Shown piece by piece: positions 41,230 to 43,770 of a stretch of 43,770 nucleotides of DNA. Position numbers and translations under genes: made by a program. Source of the DNA: Methanospirillum sp. (GTDB taxonomy: Archaea; Halobacteriota; Methanomicrobia; Methanomicrobiales; Methanospirillaceae); assembly GCA_012728895.1 (NCBI GenBank), contig JAAYEG010000037.1, positions 1 to 43,770 of the forward strand, written 5' to 3'. How positions within the stretch are numbered: position 1 is the first letter of the stretch; each line of letters begins with the position of its first letter. The notes below the pieces were generated by a model. The model was not told where the DNA came from and did not search any database. It saw nothing but the letters and a program-made list of their open reading frames with translations.

Positions 41230-41547
41230 ATGCCTGATTTCCTGAAACCGTTCGCAGGGAACATCCCGGACCGCAAGCTGACCATGGAAGAGCTCGTCCG
41301 GGCGATGCGCCTGAACGTCGCCGCTGAGCAGGAGGCGACCTTTCTGTACATGGCCCACGCCGAGGCGACGGACCACCCGCTGGCCAGGAAGGTCCTGATC
41401 GACATCGCGAACGAGGAGCGGGTACACGCCGGCGAGTTCAACCGCCTGATCCAGCTCCTGACCGGCGACGAGGATACCTACCTGGCCGAAGGGGCAGCAG
41501 AGGTCGACGAGATGGCCGCCGAACTCTCGAAAGAGAAGACCGGGTAG
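41230..41547 (+). CDS. Encapsulated-ferritin-like (EncFtn family) protein
   Basis: A 105-residue two-helix ferritin-like protein. Helix 1 has MEELVRAMRLNVAAEQEATFL and YMAHAEAT; helix 2 has ARKVLIDIANEERVHAGEF, with metal-binding Glu and an ExxH motif (EERVH). This resembles the N-terminal domain fused to encapsulin in Pyrococcus (TKEELMEILRLAI and REEKAHVGEF). EncFtn proteins oxidise Fe(II) and are usually cargo of encapsulin shells. No encapsulin gene is in this window, so it may work alone or with a distant shell. It might protect against oxygen or store iron. Confidence 0.75.
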   Translation: MPDFLKPFAGNIPDRKLTMEELVRAMRLNVAAEQEATFLYMAHAEATDHPLARKVLIDIANEERVHAGEFNRLIQLLTGDEDTYLAEGAAEVDEMAAELSKEKTG

Positions 41548-41569
41548 GACCGGGGGATCGCCCGCAGAG

Positions 41570-41584
41570 AGACCCCTTTTTCGC
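41570..41584 (+). terminator. Possible oligo-T terminator after the ferritin-like gene
   Basis: GACCCCTTTTTCGC contains five T residues about 25 bases after the stop, the common archaeal termination signal. Weak by itself. Confidence 0.35.
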
Positions 41585-41602
41585 AGTGCAGGCGTCCGGC
41601 CC

Positions 41603-43606
41603 CTACCCGCTTTCGGCAGCCCCGGAGAAGGTTGCGCCCACGCCCGAGAGGTCCGCCGGCGAGCCGATGAGGACGACCACGTCGCCCGCCTGGAGCGTGT
41701 CCTCCCCCTTCGGGTTCGAGACGGTCGTGCCGTCGCGCTGGATCGCGAGGACGGTCGCCCCGAAACGGCCCCGCAATCCCGAGTCCTCGAGGCGGGATCC
41801 CGCGAGGGCCGAGCCCGGGGCGACCCGGTAGGTCCGGATGTCGAGGTTGAAGAGCCGGCCCTTGGCGTCCATCCTGGCACCGGCGGGCGCCCTGAGCGAC
41901 CGGAACATCGCGTATCCGTCGGCGCGGAGCCGCTCCACGTACCGCTCGATCTCGTCGAACGGGACCATGTAGACCGAGAGGAGCCTGGAGACCAGCTCCA
42001 TCAGAGTCTCGAACTCCTCGGCCACCACCTCGTCGGCCCCGTTTGCCAGGATCAGTTCGATCTCCGTCGCGTACCGTACCCGGACGGCGATGAAGAGCCC
42101 CGGGTTGAGAGCCCGGGCCGCCCGGACGATCCGGACGATCGCCCCGGGGTCCGAGATGACGCAGATAAGGGTGCGTGCCGTCTCGACGCCGGCGCTGCGG
42201 AGCACCGCACCGAGGGACGCGTCTCCGAAGAAGATCGGTTCGCCGGCTGCCCGCTCGCGCCGCACGGTCTCGGGGTTCGCCTCGATCACCGTGTACTCGA
42301 TCCCCGACTCGCGCGCGATGCGGGCGATCTTCCGGCCGGAGAGCCCGAAGCCGACGATGACCAGGTGGTCGGCGATGGGGGCCGGCCCGGGCGGCGCCCT
42401 GGCGCGCTGGGATGCGGCGGCGGCCAGGTGATCCCCGAGCCGGCGCGAGAGCAGGATGAGGAACGGTGCGGCCGCCATCGAGAGGACGGCAGCGTTCAGG
42501 AAGACCTGGTAGGTGTCCGGGTCGATGATACCGAGCGTGAAGGCCGTCGTCCCGATCACGAACGAGAACTCGCCCACATGGGCGAGCGAGAATCCCCCGA
42601 TGACGACCGTGCGGAACGGGAGCTGGAGGGCACGGGCGGAGAGCATGCCGGTGAGCACCTTGACCCCGATGATCCCGAGCGCGAGCCCGCCGACGAGCAC
42701 GAACTCTTCCACGAGGACCGTGATATCGAGGAGCATGCCGATCGAGACGAAGAATATCCCGGCAAAGATGTCCCGGAACGGGAGGATCAGGGCGATGGTC
42801 TGGTGGCGGAACTCCGAATCGGCGATCAGCAGCCCGGCGAGAAAGGCGCCGAACGCGAACGAGAGTCCGAGCACCCCCGAGATGTAGACCGTGAGCACGC
42901 AGATCGCGATCACCGAGAAGAGGAAGAGCTCGCTCGAACGGGTCCGCGCAGCGTGGTACAGGAGAGTGGGCACCGCCCATCGGACTGCGACAAGGATGCC
43001 GACGAGCACCAGGGCCCCCTGGAGGAGGCGGAGCGGGAGCTGCTCGATCCCGGGGGGGGCCTGCCCGGAGAGGACGGGGAGAAGGAGCATGATCGGCACG
43101 ATGGCCAGGTCCTGGAAGATCAGGACGGCGAGCAGGAACCGCCCGTGGACCGATCCCGTCTCACCCCTCGCATCGAGCGTGCTCATCACGATGGCTGTGG
43201 ACGAGAGCGCGATCATGACCCCGAAGACGGCGGACTCGGCAGGGTCGAGACCGACCAGCCGGGCAACCTCCCACACGATCCCGATGGTCGCCAGGAGCTG
43301 CACCGCCCCGCCCACGAAGAACATCCGGCGGGAGCTGAGGAGCTCCCTGAACGAGATCTCGAGCCCGATCGTGAAGAGGAGCAGGATGACACCGAGCTCG
43401 GCATAACTGCTGATCATCTCCGTGTCCGTCACCAGGCCCAGGCCGGCTGGGCCGATCAGCAGCCCGGCGAGGAGGTACCCGACGACTCCCGGGATGTGGA
43501 AACGCCCGCAGACGAAGAGAGCCGCGATCGAGAACCCGAAGATCGCGAGGAATTCGAAGAGGAGCTCGGGGGCGAGGGCACCGGCTACCAGACCGACACC
43601 CCCCAC
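41603..43606 (-). CDS. Kef-type cation:proton antiporter with TrkA-N/TrkA-C domains
   Basis: A 667-residue CPA2 antiporter. Residues about 10-395 hold about 12 membrane segments, with IPGVVGYLLAGLLIGPAGLG, LLFTIGLEISFRELL, ALSSTAIVMSTLDARGE, LLAVLIFQDLAIVPIMLLLP and FGAFLAGLLIADSEF. A TrkA-N (RCK) domain begins LVIVGFGLSGRKIARIARES (NAD-binding GxGxxG). The C-terminal TrkA-C domain has YRVAPGSALAGSRLEDSGLR and GDVVVLIGSP. It probably exchanges K+ or Na+ against H+. GTG 43606 is the only start in frame; a TGA lies upstream. Promoter bases are between 43607 and 43690. Confidence 0.92.
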   Translation of the reverse strand: MGGVGLVAGALAPELLFEFLAIFGFSIAALFVCGRFHIPGVVGYLLAGLLIGPAGLGLVTDTEMISSYAELGVILLLFTIGLEISFRELLSSRRMFFVGGAVQLLATIGIVWEVARLVGLDPAESAVFGVMIALSSTAIVMSTLDARGETGSVHGRFLLAVLIFQDLAIVPIMLLLPVLSGQAPPGIEQLPLRLLQGALVLVGILVAVRWAVPTLLYHAARTRSSELFLFSVIAICVLTVYISGVLGLSFAFGAFLAGLLIADSEFRHQTIALILPFRDIFAGIFFVSIGMLLDITVLVEEFVLVGGLALGIIGVKVLTGMLSARALQLPFRTVVIGGFSLAHVGEFSFVIGTTAFTLGIIDPDTYQVFLNAAVLSMAAAPFLILLSRRLGDHLAAAASQRARAPPGPAPIADHLVIVGFGLSGRKIARIARESGIEYTVIEANPETVRRERAAGEPIFFGDASLGAVLRSAGVETARTLICVISDPGAIVRIVRAARALNPGLFIAVRVRYATEIELILANGADEVVAEEFETLMELVSRLLSVYMVPFDEIERYVERLRADGYAMFRSLRAPAGARMDAKGRLFNLDIRTYRVAPGSALAGSRLEDSGLRGRFGATVLAIQRDGTTVSNPKGEDTLQAGDVVVLIGSPADLSGVGATFSGAAESG

Positions 43607-43668
43607 TGCCGGGCGTCACCGTTCATCATAGATGCACGGTCAAACCTGTAGGATCTCATAATTACTTG

Positions 43669-43689
43669 ACACCCGATGAGACGGGGTGT
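43669..43689. repeat. Inverted repeat before the right-edge gene
   Basis: ACACCC (43669-43674) and GGGTGT (43684-43689) are separated by 9 bases and end directly at the ATG of the partial gene. Operator or terminal repeat of a mobile element are both possible. Confidence 0.45.
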
Positions 43690-43770
43690 ATGCAGAAGCT
43701 GGCGGCTGACGATCCCGAAGCGATTGTCTCTTCCTATCACCGTGGCGAGGATGTCTCGTCTGTCGCCGCC
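43690..43770 (+). CDS. Start of an unidentified gene, cut by the window edge
   Basis: Only 27 residues are visible: MQKLAADDPEAIVSSYHRGE followed by DVSSVAA. The pattern (helix, xxxGExVSxVA) is what one sees at the start of a helix-turn-helix in transposases or recombinases, but the fragment is too short for a family call. It is divergent from the Kef gene. Confidence 0.35.
   Translation, partial: MQKLAADDPEAIVSSYHRGEDVSSVAA

Overview
The window is GC-rich archaeal DNA, most likely from a methanogen of the Methanomicrobiales. The support is family content: geranylgeranylglyceryl phosphate synthase (archaeal ether lipids), archaeal-type AlaRS, a GatCAB amidotransferase, the COG1900 / NIL-ferredoxin / COG2122 homocysteine gene set, and a methanogen-like flavodoxin. 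AT-rich TATA-like boxes sit in front of several genes. The genus is not determined.

The left half (1-23.7 kb) is accessory and heavily eroded. It opens with the 3' end of an ISXO2/IS1595-like transposase. At 1.4-4.5 kb lies a compact replicon-like module: a small ribbon-helix-helix-like gene, a primase-polymerase and a D5/P4-type helicase, in overlapping reading frames, with symmetric operator-like sites around the promoter. Parts of related modules recur: a second D5 helicase (13.95-15.84 kb, reverse), a D5 relic with a large internal deletion (16.7-17.0 kb), and a second promoter/RHH/PrimPol 5' end cut off at about 21.14 kb. Two related hairpin-armed sequences (4427-4530 and 16226-16316) accompany the first two helicases. 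Between these lie secreted or envelope genes: a PQQ-dehydrogenase-like lipoprotein, a dockerin metalloprotease, a dicarboxylate symporter with a binding-protein domain, a beta-propeller protein, a Cys-rich secreted protein and a PKD/Kelch protein. Many are broken by frameshifts or in-frame stops. At three places the stop falls at or just after a signal peptide.

The right half (23.7-43.6 kb) is mostly tightly packed housekeeping sequence. One reverse-strand run carries an asparagine-synthase-like gene, gatC, gatA, gatB, topA, GGGP synthase, a TrmJ-like methyltransferase and dcd; most junctions overlap by a few bases. Next come a possibly leaderless small gene and the reverse-strand homocysteine operon (COG1900, NIL/ferredoxin, COG2122). 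Divergent to it are a Nif3-like gene and a small SWIM zinc-finger gene. After about 960 bp without a recognisable gene come alaS and an overlapping HTH-membrane gene, an encapsulated-ferritin-like gene with a structured leader, and a reverse-strand Kef-type antiporter. The start of a further gene runs off the right edge.

How the parts work together: the GatCAB run links Asn-tRNA formation, DNA topology, lipid synthesis, tRNA modification and nucleotide supply. The COG1900 operon supplies homocysteine. The left half looks like a graveyard of related PrimPol/D5 elements beside a quickly decaying surface-protein locus. No integrase, CRISPR array, tRNA or rRNA gene was recognised.
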